Shown here: positions 47,392-56,310 of the stretch, one piece after another
How the letters are laid out: every line of letters begins with the position of its first letter
How positions within the stretch are numbered: the stretch's first letter is position 1
NCBI RefSeq assembly: GCF_014280935.1
Contig: NZ_JACLZI010000036.1
Coordinates: forward strand, 124,001 to 188,000
Source: Aquibacillus kalidii
Lineage (GTDB): Bacteria; Bacillota; Bacilli; Bacillales; Amphibacillaceae
DNA length: 64,000 nt
Direction of reading: 5' to 3'
Notes under the pieces: model-generated
The model's input: only the letters and a program-made list of their open reading frames with translations
What the model was told of the DNA's origin: nothing
Database searches by the model: none
Program-made: the position numbers and the translations under genes

Positions 47392-48714
47392 AGACATATA
47401 TTGTTCTCTTTCCCAAGGGTGAACTTGAGTACGGAACATATCCCATTCAATTTCTTTTGCTTCAACAAAGTGTTCGAAGATATGCTCACCTAATGCATCA
47501 ACTATAATAGAATCTTTTTTCAATTCATCAAGCGCAGCAGCTAGTGTTGCAGGTAGATCTTGAACGCCATTAGCTTCTCTTTCCTCTTTATCCATGATGT
47601 AGATATTACGATCCACAGCTTTAGGTGCGGAAAGTTTATTTTCAATTCCATCTAAACCAGCAGCTAGTAAAACACTCATTGCTAGGTAAGGATTTGCCGC
47701 TGGATCTACACTACGTACTTCAATACGTGTGCTTAAACCACGTGAAGCAGGTACACGGATCAGTGGACTTCTATTAGTTCCAGACCATGCAACATAGCAA
47801 GGAGCTTCATAACCAGGTACTAAACGCTTATAAGAGTTAACTGTCGGATTTGTTACCGCTGTAAAGCTTAAAGCGTGTTTAATGATACCCGCGATAAATT
47901 GATATGCTGTTTCACTTAACTGTAATGGGCCATTTTCGTCAAGGAACGTATTTGTTTTTCCTTTAAATAATGACATATTACAGTGCATACCAGAACCATT
48001 CACCCCAAACAATGGTTTTGGCATAAATGTAGCGTGTAAGCCATGCTTTCTAGCAATCGTTTTAACTACTAATTTGAAAGTTTGAATATCATCAGCGTGC
48101 TTTACAGCGTCCGCATATTTAAAATCGATTTCATGTTGACCTGGCGCTACCTCATGGTGAGATGCTTCCACTTCAAAACCCATTTCTTCTAATTCAAGCA
48201 CGATGTCACGACGGCAATTTTCACCTAAATCAGTAGGAGCTAGGTCAAAATAACCACCCTTATCATTCAATTCAAGTGTAGGTTCACCTTTTTCGTCTAG
48301 TTTGAACAAGAAGAATTCTGGTTCTGTACCAAGGTTGAATGCTGAGAATCCTAGTTCTTCCATTTTCTTAAGATTACGCTTTAAGTTATAACGTGGGCAA
48401 CCTTCAAATGGTGTACCATCAGGTTTATAGATGTCACAAATGAATCTAGCAACTTTCCCCTTCTCAGAAGTCCAAGGAAATACTAAGAAAGTATCTAGAT
48501 CCGGATATAATTTCATATCAGATTCTTCAATACGTACAAATCCTTCAATTGACGATCCATCAAACGCCATTTCATTATCTAATGCTTTATCTAGTTGGCT
48601 TAGAGGAATTTCTACGTTTTTGATAGTTCCTAGTAAATCAGTAAACTGCAAACGAATAAATTTTACGTTTTCCTCTTGGACTTTTTGCTTAATTTGTTCT
48701 CTAGTTAATCCCAT
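47383..48714 (-). CDS. glnA: glutamine synthetase, type I (GlnA)
   Basis: 443 aa, the GSI-alpha form of Firmicutes, which is not adenylylated. It makes glutamine from glutamate, ammonia and ATP, and when feedback-inhibited it also controls GlnR and TnrA. Motifs: [19 protein letters not shown], the ATP-binding [18 protein letters not shown], metal-binding [13 protein letters not shown], and the C-terminal [21 protein letters not shown]. It is cotranscribed with glnR, 22 bases upstream. Confidence 0.97.
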   Translation of the reverse strand: MGLTREQIKQKVQEENVKFIRLQFTDLLGTIKNVEIPLSQLDKALDNEMAFDGSSIEGFVRIEESDMKLYPDLDTFLVFPWTSEKGKVARFICDIYKPDGTPFEGCPRYNLKRNLKKMEELGFSAFNLGTEPEFFLFKLDEKGEPTLELNDKGGYFDLAPTDLGENCRRDIVLELEEMGFEVEASHHEVAPGQHEIDFKYADAVKHADDIQTFKLVVKTIARKHGLHATFMPKPLFGVNGSGMHCNMSLFKGKTNTFLDENGPLQLSETAYQFIAGIIKHALSFTAVTNPTVNSYKRLVPGYEAPCYVAWSGTNRSPLIRVPASRGLSTRIEVRSVDPAANPYLAMSVLLAAGLDGIENKLSAPKAVDRNIYIMDKEEREANGVQDLPATLAAALDELKKDSIIVDALGEHIFEHFVEAKEIEWDMFRTQVHPWEREQYMSTY

Positions 48715-48736
48715 GTTTTCCTCTCCTTTTTATCTT

Positions 48737-49132
48737 TTAATGGAAGAATCGTGATAATTCTCCCTGACGTAACGAAGCTTTGCCAAGTCTCCCAGAATCA
48801 AATAATTCCTTATGTAACATTTTCCTTAATTCCTTATCTGATAGTTCAGGAGTTGCCTGACCCTCATCCAGCTCTTTTGTTTTTGGTAGATCTTTGATAG
48901 AAAGTACTTGTTTAATACCTGCTAGATTAATTCCTTTTTCAATCAATTCTTTTATTTCAAGTAATCGATCTACATCATTAAAAGAAAATAATCGTTGATT
49001 ACCAGTCGTTCTTGCTGGATGAATTAGGTTGTGTTCTTCGTAATACCTAATTTGTCTAGCTGTTAGATCAGTCAATGATTTGACTATCCCAATGGAAAAT
49101 AAGGGCATTGAACGTCTATCCATATCGCTCAT
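48737..49132 (-). CDS. glnR: glutamine-synthetase repressor GlnR
   Basis: 131 aa, MerR-family winged helix: MPLFSIGIVKSLTDLTARQIRYYEEHNLIHPARTTGNQRLFSF is split by the usual recognition helix and wing. A C-terminal tail follows, which in B. subtilis GlnR senses feedback-inhibited glutamine synthetase. The start is taken at ATG 49132, with AAAGGGGTGG about 5 bases upstream; GTG 49141 would overlap the ribosome site. First gene of glnRA. Confidence 0.95.
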   Translation of the reverse strand: MSDMDRRSMPLFSIGIVKSLTDLTARQIRYYEEHNLIHPARTTGNQRLFSFNDVDRLLEIKELIEKGINLAGIKQVLSIKDLPKTKELDEGQATPELSDKELRKMLHKELFDSGRLGKASLRQGELSRFFH

Positions 49133-49169
49133 TTGTTCCACCCCTTTCCTTCATCTTTTCCATAATTTA

Positions 49170-49197
49170 ATTATACAATGTGAAAGATAATTGTCAA
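49170..49197 (-). promoter_or_regulatory. glnRA promoter
   Basis: TTGACA (49197-49192) and TATAAT (49175-49170) on the minus strand, 16-base spacer. An imperfect TGACA/TCACA dyad, a degraded second GlnR-type site, overlaps the spacer. Confidence 0.75.
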
Positions 49198-49201
49198 TAC
49201 G

Positions 49202-49218
49202 TGTTAGCTTTCTTTACA
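49202..49218. promoter_or_regulatory. GlnR/TnrA box
   Basis: TGTTAGCTTTCTTTACA fits TGTNA-N7-TNACA exactly. It lies 4 bases upstream of the glnRA -35, the position of a known GlnR site in B. subtilis. Confidence 0.85.
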
Positions 49219-49283
49219 TAAAAATTTTCTAAAAATTTTAATTTTATAGTTTTTTACAAATAATAGTATCCACAAAAGACACC

Positions 49284-50531
49284 TTATTTTCCTACATGGA
49301 GAAAGCCTAATTCAAGTAATCTCTCTACAGCTTCTACAACAGCTAAGCGCACGTGCGCATAAACTAACCCCCCTTGTACATAAGCGTTGTAAGGTGGCCT
49401 TATCGGACCGTCAGCTGTTAATTCTAAACTTGCACCTTGTACAAACGTCCCTGCTGCCATAATTACTTCACTGTCATAACCAGGCATATCAGAAGGATAC
49501 GGTGTGACGTGCGAGTTTATTGGGGACGCGTGCTGAATTGCCTGACAAAATGCAACCATCTGTTCAGGTGTATCGAATGAGACAGATTGAATTAAGTCTG
49601 TTCTTGTCGCCTCAGGATCAGGAGTAGTTTTAAACCCTAGTTCAGATAGAAAAGCTGAGGTAAATATTGCTCCTTTTAATGCTTCACTTACCATATGCGG
49701 TGCTAGAAAGAAACCTTGGAACATTTCTTGTAGCATGCCAAGACTCGCACCAGTTTCTTTTCCTAATCCCGGGGCTGTTAAACGGTTTGCTGCCATCTCA
49801 ACTAATTCATGTCTGCCAACTATATATCCACCAGTTCTAGCAATTCCCCCACCAGGGTTTTTGATTAATGATCCTGCAAGTAAATCTGCACCAACATGTG
49901 ACGGTTCTTGTTTCTCTACAAATTCCCCATAACAATTATCCACAAAGACAATTAAATTTGGATTTATTTCTTTTACGAATTGAATCATTTCTTCTATTTG
50001 ATTAACGGTAAAAGAAGGACGATCGTCGTACCCTTTTGAACGTTGAATCCCTATGACCTTTGTTTTAGAGGTTATATTATTTTGAACATTCGACCAATCT
50101 ATTTTGCCTTCAATAGTTAAGGGAATAGCTTTAAATGCTATTCCAAATTCTTTCAGTGAGCCATTGTTTTCACCCCTGGATCCCACCACTTCTTCTAATG
50201 TGTCATACGGTTTTCCTGTTATGTACACCAACTCATCGCCAGGACGAAGCACGCCAAAAAGTGCTGTAGTTATGGCGTGCGTTCCTGAAATTAATTGTGG
50301 TCGAACTAGTGCATCGTCACAGCCAAAAACATCTGCGTACACTGCTTCAAGCTTTTCTCGCCCATAATCATCATATCCGTAACCAGTTGTCGGGTTAAAG
50401 TGGCTGTCACTTACCTTGTTTTCACGAAAGGCATTTAATACTCTCTTTTGATTGAATTCTGCTATTTTATCTATTTCTTTCATTTTTAACTCTATACTAT
50501 TTTCAATTTCCACTACTAGTTGTTCTAACAT
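49284..50531 (-). CDS. ynbB: PLP-dependent enzyme of the YnbB / methionine gamma-lyase-like family
   Basis: 415 aa, fold-type I PLP enzyme of the family once called aluminium-resistance protein. Seen: RVLNAFRENKVSDSHFNPTTGYGYDD, GTHAITTALFGVLRPGD, a VFVDNCYGEF aspartate that contacts PLP, and the lysine in AGSLIKNPGGGIARTGGYIVG. It is related to cystathionine/methionine gamma-lyases; the true substrate is unknown. It follows hflX by 7 bases, as in B. subtilis. Confidence 0.88.
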   Translation of the reverse strand: MLEQLVVEIENSIELKMKEIDKIAEFNQKRVLNAFRENKVSDSHFNPTTGYGYDDYGREKLEAVYADVFGCDDALVRPQLISGTHAITTALFGVLRPGDELVYITGKPYDTLEEVVGSRGENNGSLKEFGIAFKAIPLTIEGKIDWSNVQNNITSKTKVIGIQRSKGYDDRPSFTVNQIEEMIQFVKEINPNLIVFVDNCYGEFVEKQEPSHVGADLLAGSLIKNPGGGIARTGGYIVGRHELVEMAANRLTAPGLGKETGASLGMLQEMFQGFFLAPHMVSEALKGAIFTSAFLSELGFKTTPDPEATRTDLIQSVSFDTPEQMVAFCQAIQHASPINSHVTPYPSDMPGYDSEVIMAAGTFVQGASLELTADGPIRPPYNAYVQGGLVYAHVRLAVVEAVERLLELGFLHVGK

Positions 50532-50538
50532 GCCTTCG

Positions 50539-51774
50539 TTATTGCCCCTTCATCATAAATTTTAAAGGATGCTCAGGATCCATATGACCTTCTATAACAT
50601 AGCCATCTAACGGTTCATCAAAGGAACGGTCGTGAACTATGGTTGTGCTATTTAGTTGATGTAAAAGCTTCCCTTCTGAAGAAGGTACAAACGTTTTATA
50701 CGAATCCCATTCGTCAGCAATTACGTCTTCCATCTTAATAAGCACCTTTTCCAAATCTTTGGAATCATAGGCACTAATTGTAATAAAAGGATGCGCATGT
50801 GGAATGAATTCACTTGTTAATAAATCCTTTTTATTGTAAACCGTTAATATAGGTATACGGTCTGCATTTAAATCCTTTAATAAGTTCATAACTGTTTTTT
50901 GATGTTGGATTTGGTCCGGATGCGAAGCATCTACCATATGAATAATAAAATCAGCTTCTGTTACTTCTTCTAGGGTCGAACGGAAAGCTGCAATAAGTGA
51001 AGTCGGTAGATCTTGGATAAAACCAACTGTATCCGTAATAATAGCATCCAGGCCTGATGGTAACTGGATTTGTCTTGACATAGGATCTAATGTTGCGAAT
51101 AGCTGGTTTTCCTCTAAAGATTCACTGTTTGTTAATCGATTAAAAATGGTAGACTTACCTGCGTTTGTGTACCCAACAATCGCAATCTGAAATGCACGAT
51201 TTTCTCTACGTCGTTTACGATATTGTTCACGTTGGTTAACAACCGTTGACAACCTTTTCTTAATATCATCAATTCTTCTTCTAATATGTCTTCTATCTGA
51301 TTCAAGTTTTGTTTCCCCAGGTCCTCTTGTCCCAATCCCTGCACCTAAACGAGATAAAGCCTGACCTTGTCCATGTAATCTAGGTAACATGTATTGATAT
51401 TGTGCTAATTCAACTTGTAACTTACCTTCCTTTGTATTAGCTCTTTGCGCAAATATATCTAAAATTAATTGACTTCTATCAATAACACGAATTCCTAATC
51501 GATCATGCAAGTTTCTTAATTGGCCAGCAGATAGTTCATCATTTGAAATTACCAAATCAACCTCTAAATCCTCTACAGCTTGAGCAATTTCCTCTATCTT
51601 TCCTTCCCCCAAATAGAGGGCGGGGTGAATTCTTTCTCGTTTTTGTGTCACAATTTTAACAACTCTGCCCTTTGCAGTTTCAGTTAAAGATTGTAGTTCA
51701 TCCAGTGAAAAGTGAAATCGCTCTTCATCATCTTTGTAATGATGGACTGCTACAATTAATACTTTTTCTGACAT
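50539..51774 (-). CDS. hflX: ribosome-splitting GTPase HflX
   Basis: 411 aa. HflX N-terminal domain with PALYLGEGKIEEI and DRSQLILDIFAQRANTKEGKLQVELAQ, the linker LSRLGAGIGTRGPGETKLE, then the G domain with GYTNAGKSTIFN, DTVGFIQDLP and TVYNKKDL. The family separates stalled 70S ribosomes and, in some bacteria, gives macrolide tolerance. The start is ATG 51774 with TGAGG upstream; the frame runs to 51834 but has no ribosome site there. It is the first gene of hflX-ynbB. Confidence 0.95.
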   Translation of the reverse strand: MSEKVLIVAVHHYKDDEERFHFSLDELQSLTETAKGRVVKIVTQKRERIHPALYLGEGKIEEIAQAVEDLEVDLVISNDELSAGQLRNLHDRLGIRVIDRSQLILDIFAQRANTKEGKLQVELAQYQYMLPRLHGQGQALSRLGAGIGTRGPGETKLESDRRHIRRRIDDIKKRLSTVVNQREQYRKRRRENRAFQIAIVGYTNAGKSTIFNRLTNSESLEENQLFATLDPMSRQIQLPSGLDAIITDTVGFIQDLPTSLIAAFRSTLEEVTEADFIIHMVDASHPDQIQHQKTVMNLLKDLNADRIPILTVYNKKDLLTSEFIPHAHPFITISAYDSKDLEKVLIKMEDVIADEWDSYKTFVPSSEGKLLHQLNSTTIVHDRSFDEPLDGYVIEGHMDPEHPLKFMMKGQ

Positions 51775-51955
51775 AATGTACCTCATTTCTAATGAATCAA
51801 ATATATTTATGGTATAACATATACATTTTACCAAAGCATGTCATAATGTAAAATTTAAATTAGTAATACACAATAGTATTGTTCGTTAACAATACTAATC
51901 CAATACATTTTGTTTATAACTGATAAACCCAATTACATCAAATTTAATTGGTTAA

Positions 51956-51984
51956 TTGACATATACAATATTTGGATATAGAAT
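51956..51984 (+). promoter_or_regulatory. promoter of the ArsR-family gene
   Basis: TTGACA (51956-51961), 17 bases, TAGAAT (51979-51984). A short ATAC/GTAT-type imperfect dyad in the spacer could be the operator of the gene's own product. Confidence 0.65.
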
Positions 51985-52019
51985 TATATTCATAAGAAAA
52001 GTTTTTTAAGGAGACGAAT

Positions 52020-52340
52020 ATGAATTCTCAATTAACCCTTATCGACTTATCCACGGAAAAAGCTTTAGAGAAATATGAATCTAGATTTAAAGCTATTGCA
52101 GACAAAAAAAGATTGCAAATTATGAACATCCTAACGCAAAAGGGAGAAATGTGCGTATGTGATCTAGCGCCAATAATAGATATGACACAATCGAAGCTAT
52201 CTTATCATCTTAAAATTTTGCTGGATGCTAATATTCTAATTAAAGAAACTCGTGGTACATGGAGTTATTACCAAATTAACCAACACGAAATCAATCACCT
52301 ATTATCTGAAGAATTATGTTGTTTATTCAAACCTCAGTAA
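52020..52340 (+). CDS. ArsR/SmtB-family metalloregulator
   Basis: 106 aa winged helix. The metal motif CVCDLA (Cys45, Cys47) in helix alpha-3 is the As(III)/Sb(III)-sensing site of classical ArsR; a C-terminal CysCys pair (100-101) could add ligands. The recognition helix is in MTQSKLSYHLKILLDANIL. No ars operon is adjacent, so its targets lie elsewhere or are limited to itself. The ribosome site AAGGAGA precedes ATG 52020. Confidence 0.85.
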   Translation: MNSQLTLIDLSTEKALEKYESRFKAIADKKRLQIMNILTQKGEMCVCDLAPIIDMTQSKLSYHLKILLDANILIKETRGTWSYYQINQHEINHLLSEELCCLFKPQ

Positions 52341-52435
52341 TTATAGAGATTTTAGTAATTAAATCAATTTATTTTGATGAATAAAACTATTTTCAGAATT
52401 AGCAAGTTGCTCATAGTTCTGTCCCGTTATAAAAT

Positions 52436-52467
52436 AACTACCCCCCTGCTTTTGCAAGGGGGTAGTT
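52436..52467. terminator. bidirectional terminator between arsR-like gene and spoVK
   Basis: A 14-base stem (52436-52449 with 52454-52467) with a short loop and T-rich flank on plus. It abuts the spoVK stop. Confidence 0.75.
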
Positions 52468-53388
52468 TTACTTTTCTAATGTTAAATCATTTCTTGTTAT
52501 CAACATTAATTCTTCTGTTGAATATTGACTCTTTTTCATTAATCTAACAGCATGTTTCCTAATTGATTTCTCAATCGTATTTCGAACAAATCGAGCATTT
52601 GCAAAGCTGCTATTGGATCTCTCTTGTTTTTGTTTAATTAAATAGTCCTTTAATTTCCACTCTGCTTCTTTTGTTAATTGGTATTCACGATCTATCGTCA
52701 TTTGACGTGCAATTTCCAATAATTGATCGACAGAGTAATCATCAAAATCCATCACAATAGGAAACCGGGAAGCTAACCCTGGATTTAAAGATAGAAAATG
52801 ATCCATTTCATTTGGATAGCCCGCTAATATAAGTATAAATTCACTATGACTATCCTCCATATGTTTCACTAACGTATCAATCGCTTCTTTTCCAAAGTCT
52901 TTTTCTCCCCCACGCGCAAGAGAATAAGCCTCATCAATGAAAAGAATTCCTCCCATAGCTTTGTTAATAAGATCCTTCGTTTTCTGTGCTGTATGACCAA
53001 TATATTCTCCTACTAGATCTGCACGTTCTGCTTCTATAAAATGCCCTTTTGAAAGTACATTCATATCATAAAATACCTCTGCTAATTTCCTAGCTACAGT
53101 AGTTTTTCCTGTCCCAGGATTACCTTTAAATAGCATATGAAGTACTTGTTTTTGAGCTTTCAACCCAACTCTTTCTCGTCTTTCATTAATTTGCAGATTA
53201 GCATAAATCTCTTTAATGGTCTCTTTCAGGCGGTTCATCCCAATAAAAGAGGAAAATTCCTGATCGATTTTTTGAAAAGGGTCATTTTCATTTCTAAATT
53301 GTTCATTGCTGTCGAGAACAAGGTTTTCGCGCTCATGCAATACAATATTGATTTGACCATTTTTATTCAACGACACTTGAGATCCCAC
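52468..53388 (-). CDS. spoVK: stage V sporulation protein K (AAA+ ATPase)
   Basis: 306 aa with one CbbX-type AAA+ domain: Walker A FKGNPGTGKTTVARKLAEVF near residue 92, Walker B GGILFIDEAYSLARGG, sensor ILILAGYPNEMDHFL. In B. subtilis it is mother-cell expressed (sigma-E) and needed for full spore maturation. Gene position upstream of hflX-ynbB-glnRA matches. The start is GTG 53388, with AAGGGGTGG 4 bases upstream. It resembles both halves of the 760-aa protein at 25526. Confidence 0.92.
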   Translation of the reverse strand: MGSQVSLNKNGQINIVLHERENLVLDSNEQFRNENDPFQKIDQEFSSFIGMNRLKETIKEIYANLQINERRERVGLKAQKQVLHMLFKGNPGTGKTTVARKLAEVFYDMNVLSKGHFIEAERADLVGEYIGHTAQKTKDLINKAMGGILFIDEAYSLARGGEKDFGKEAIDTLVKHMEDSHSEFILILAGYPNEMDHFLSLNPGLASRFPIVMDFDDYSVDQLLEIARQMTIDREYQLTKEAEWKLKDYLIKQKQERSNSSFANARFVRNTIEKSIRKHAVRLMKKSQYSTEELMLITRNDLTLEK

Positions 53389-53530
53389 GTCACCACCCCT
53401 TACTATCTTCAGTATACGCTAGAAACTTAATATTGTGACATATGCCTATCATTTCAGTAAAAATTCTTGAAACCACTCAATCTTTTAAAGTTGTATTAAA
53501 GACACTATTTACTAACACTTCCTAAACAGG

Positions 53531-53559
53531 TTGACACTTCAAACGAAAGTCAGAATAAT
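53531..53559 (+). promoter_or_regulatory. promoter of the symporter operon
   Basis: TTGACA (53531-53536), 17 bases, AATAAT (53554-53559). It is about 110 bases upstream of the cre site. The rest of 53389-53530 holds no recognised feature. Confidence 0.55.
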
Positions 53560-53668
53560 GAAATAAATAATCTACTTTTAAGTTCTATATTTTAACTATA
53601 TTCATAAGTTTTAATTGAAAGCTGTTTTCACCTTCAAAAAAACATGAAAACAATTTAACGGGCAATAA

Positions 53669-53682
53669 TGTTAACGCTTACA
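53669..53682 (+). promoter_or_regulatory. cre site (CcpA)
   Basis: TGTTAACGCTTACA matches TGWNANCGNTNWCA at every defined position. It is 17 bases before ATG 53699 and downstream of the promoter, so CcpA would act as a transcription roadblock when glucose is present. Confidence 0.75.
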
Positions 53683-53698
53683 AATGAGGAGGAATTAT

Positions 53699-53881
53699 AT
53701 GATTTGGGTTCTATTGCTCTCCACAATCACAATTCTTGCTGTGTTTTACGGATTGAAAAAGAAAAAAGCCTTTTTATTTACTATTCCGGTGATCTCTATT
53801 TTTATATTCATCCTGGTCAAAATCATTATGGTTCCTGTCCCTTTTTTGGACACTGTTCGATTTATCTTTGGTTTAAGCTGA
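53699..53881 (+). CDS. 60-aa two-helix membrane protein leading the symporter operon
   Basis: 60 aa, two hydrophobic helices (MIWVLLLSTITILAVFYG and LFTIPVISIFIFILVKI) joined by a KKKK loop; the C-terminus is VPFLDTVRFIFG. GAGGAGG lies 6 bases before ATG 53699. It precedes the symporter small subunit by 45 bases and is in the same transcription unit. No family is recognised; an accessory subunit of the transporter is possible. Confidence 0.65.
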   Translation: MIWVLLLSTITILAVFYGLKKKKAFLFTIPVISIFIFILVKIIMVPVPFLDTVRFIFGLS

Positions 53882-53926
53882 TGGGAATCTAATGTATTTA
53901 TAACTATAAGAGAAGGAGGTGTTACG

Positions 53927-54229
53927 ATGAAAAAAGTAGACAAAAAGCATGCCGATTCGTATTTCCGTGCACGCGTTATCCTAATCTCTTGTTCCTTGGC
54001 AGTCGGTTTTTCCGTATCCTACCTTGTTGTTTTACTAGCTGAGAACCTATTAAGCATTACATTCAACGGTTTTCCACTCCATTATTATATGGGTGCTCAA
54101 GGAGCTGTTTTAACATTTATTATCCTTCTTTTCCTAAACGCTATTGTTAGTGACAAACTTGACAAGAAGTATGGGTTTATTGAGACAAATAAGAAAGATA
54201 TTTCTTCTAAAAAAACATTAACTCATTAG
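53927..54229 (+). CDS. sodium/solute symporter small subunit (DUF4212)
   Basis: 100 aa, two membrane helices with FNGFPLHYYMGAQGAVLTFIILLFLNAI in the second, the DUF4212 core. The family is always encoded before a large SSS-family permease and is thought to be its partner in the membrane. AGAAGGAGG precedes the start. It lies 16 bases before the permease gene. Confidence 0.87.
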   Translation: MKKVDKKHADSYFRARVILISCSLAVGFSVSYLVVLLAENLLSITFNGFPLHYYMGAQGAVLTFIILLFLNAIVSDKLDKKYGFIETNKKDISSKKTLTH

Positions 54230-54245
54230 ACAAAGGAGGTTACCA

Positions 54246-55907
54246 ATGAGTCAGTTTATGGTTTCGTTATTATTAATTATCGCTACTTTTGGTCTATACA
54301 TAGGTATAGCCATTTTCAACAAAGCAAGAGCTACTTCAGATTTTTACGTAGCTAACAGAAGTGTCCCTCCTATTTTTAATGGGATGGCAATAGGAGCAGA
54401 TTGGATGAGTGCGGCCTCATTCATTGGAATGGCTGGCACGATTATGATTCTTGGTTACGACGGACTTGCTTATATCATGGGATGGACAGGTGGATATCTG
54501 CTCCTAACTTTCCTCATTGCTCCACAGTTAAGAAAATATGGTCGCTACACTGTTCCAGAATTCATTGGTGATCGATACCAAAGCAATACAGCTCGTCTAA
54601 TTGCTGCTATTGCTACCATAATTATCAGCTTCACCTATTCTATTGGACAATTGTCTGGCTCAGGTGTCGTCATAGGGAGACTATTAGAAGTAGACGTTGC
54701 AGTCGGCACGTTAATAGGGGTCGTTCTAATCGCCTTCTATTCTGCACTCGGGGGAATGAAAGGGATTACATGGACCCAAGTTGCTCAATATATCGTACTG
54801 ATTGTCGCTTACTTAATTCCTGTCATTTTTATGTCACTTCAATTAACCCAGAACCCTCTTCCATGGCTTTCATATGGAGAAATTATTGGTGAACTTCAAG
54901 AACTCGACAAGCAGCTAGGCGTAACAGAATATATTGTTCCTTTCACCGAAGCTTCTAAATGGCAGTTTATTGCTTTACTGTTCACCTTAATGGCAGGTAC
55001 TGCAGGTCTCCCACACGTTATTGTTCGTTTCTACACCGTAAAAACAATGAAAGCTGCTCGCTGGAGTGGCGCTTGGGCTTTATTATTCATAGGCTTGTTA
55101 TATTTATCCGCTCCCGCATACGCTGCATTTTCTAGATTTATCTTAATGACCGAAGTTGCTGGTAACTCTATTTCAAATTTACCAGCATGGACAGCTGCTT
55201 GGATTGATACAGGTAAATTATCTCTGGCTGATCAAAGTGGAGATGGTATCTTACAATGGTCTGAAATTGTCATAAGTAATGATATTGTTGTTATGGCTAC
55301 ACCAGAAATTGCTAATTTAGGGGTATTTGTAATCGGATTAATGGCAGCTGGTGCAATGGCTGCAGCACTTTCAACAGCGGGAGGACTCATGATTGCTATC
55401 TCAGCAGCACTATCTCATGACATTTATTACCGCTCGATCAACCCTAATGCGAGTGAAAAGAAACGACTACTTGTTGGCCGGTGGTCGATTGTTATTGCTA
55501 CAGTAGTAGCTGGTTTAGTCGCATTAAATCCTCCAGGGGCCATTACACAAATTGTAGCATGGGCCTTTGCTTTAGCGTCTGGATCCTTTTTCCCTGCTTT
55601 ACTTTTGGGTGTTTGGTGGAAACGTTCAAATGGCCCTGGTGTAATTGCAGGCATGATAACAGGTTTAACAGTTACACTCGCTTACATCTTTGCAGCTAAA
55701 TATGGAGGTTTAAGTATCTTAGGGATTATTGATACAGGAGCAGGTGTGTTTGGTGCATTAGCTGCGATCATAGCAAATATTTCTGTATCGCTATTCACAA
55801 AAGCACCATCACAAAAAATACAAGACGAGGTAATGGATCTTCGTTATCCAGAACAATTAACTTATAAAGATGGAGAAGTTTGGATAAACGACTATAAAGA
55901 TGTTTAA
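54246..55907 (+). CDS. sodium:acetate-type symporter (SSS family, ActP-like)
   Basis: 553 aa, about 13 membrane helices of the sodium:solute symporter family. Marks: FYVANRSVPPIFNGMAIGADWMSAASFIGMAG at the N-terminus, PHVIVRFYTVKTMKAAR near residue 258 and the long GAMAAALSTAGGLMIAISAALSHD signature. The subfamily that pairs with DUF4212 includes acetate and pyruvate carriers; the substrate here is not fixed by sequence. A cre site at the operon start fits use of a poor carbon source. Confidence 0.9.
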   Translation: MSQFMVSLLLIIATFGLYIGIAIFNKARATSDFYVANRSVPPIFNGMAIGADWMSAASFIGMAGTIMILGYDGLAYIMGWTGGYLLLTFLIAPQLRKYGRYTVPEFIGDRYQSNTARLIAAIATIIISFTYSIGQLSGSGVVIGRLLEVDVAVGTLIGVVLIAFYSALGGMKGITWTQVAQYIVLIVAYLIPVIFMSLQLTQNPLPWLSYGEIIGELQELDKQLGVTEYIVPFTEASKWQFIALLFTLMAGTAGLPHVIVRFYTVKTMKAARWSGAWALLFIGLLYLSAPAYAAFSRFILMTEVAGNSISNLPAWTAAWIDTGKLSLADQSGDGILQWSEIVISNDIVVMATPEIANLGVFVIGLMAAGAMAAALSTAGGLMIAISAALSHDIYYRSINPNASEKKRLLVGRWSIVIATVVAGLVALNPPGAITQIVAWAFALASGSFFPALLLGVWWKRSNGPGVIAGMITGLTVTLAYIFAAKYGGLSILGIIDTGAGVFGALAAIIANISVSLFTKAPSQKIQDEVMDLRYPEQLTYKDGEVWINDYKDV

Positions 55908-55916
55908 TTTTTACTA

Positions 55917-55948
55917 GGGGGCAGGAAAGTTTGCCTGCCCCTATTTTC
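55917..55948 (+). terminator. terminator of the symporter operon
   Basis: GGGGCAGG (55918-55925) pairs with CCTGCCCC (55934-55941) and is followed by ATTTT, 10 bases after the stop. Confidence 0.75.
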
Positions 55949-56006
55949 CGGCTAACAGGATATAAGACGAATATTATCATTTTATGCACTTGCCTAGGAA
56001 ATATAA

Positions 56007-56042
56007 AAAGCGCTTCGGAAATCACACTCCCCTTAGCGCTTT
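56007..56042 (-). terminator. hfq terminator
   Basis: AAAGCGCT (56007-56014) pairs with AGCGCTTT (56035-56042); on the minus strand a T run follows. It lies just after the hfq stop. Confidence 0.7.
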
Positions 56043-56047
56043 ATTTT

Positions 56048-56272
56048 TCATTCAGTTTCCAAAGTAACGTTTTTGGATGGCGCAAATGTTGATATGGCAT
56101 GCTTGAAAATTAACTGTTGCTTTCCATCTGTATCAAATAAAACTGTAAAATTATCAAACGCCTTTACTGTTCCTCTTAATTGAAAGCCATTTGTTAAAAA
56201 TACAGTAACTTGGATACGGTCTTTACGTAATTGATTCAAGTATTGATCCTGAATGTTAACCGATTGAGACAT
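56048..56272 (-). CDS. hfq: RNA chaperone Hfq
   Basis: 74 aa, Sm-like ring protein that binds small RNAs and mRNA. Sm1 ([39 protein letters not shown], split here by the loop) and Sm2 with [12 protein letters not shown] are complete. It lacks the long C-terminal tail of enteric Hfq, as in other Bacilli. It is downstream of miaA and probably cotranscribed (38-base spacer, GAGGAGGAAG ribosome site). Confidence 0.95.
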   Translation of the reverse strand: MSQSVNIQDQYLNQLRKDRIQVTVFLTNGFQLRGTVKAFDNFTVLFDTDGKQQLIFKHAISTFAPSKNVTLETE

Positions 56273-56310
56273 AGCTCTTCCTCCTCTTTTCTATCTGTAT
56301 GTTTATATTT

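Noticed and set aside
47250-47489. 79-aa frame across the glnA terminator
   Set aside because: Out-of-frame shadow of glnA and its terminator.
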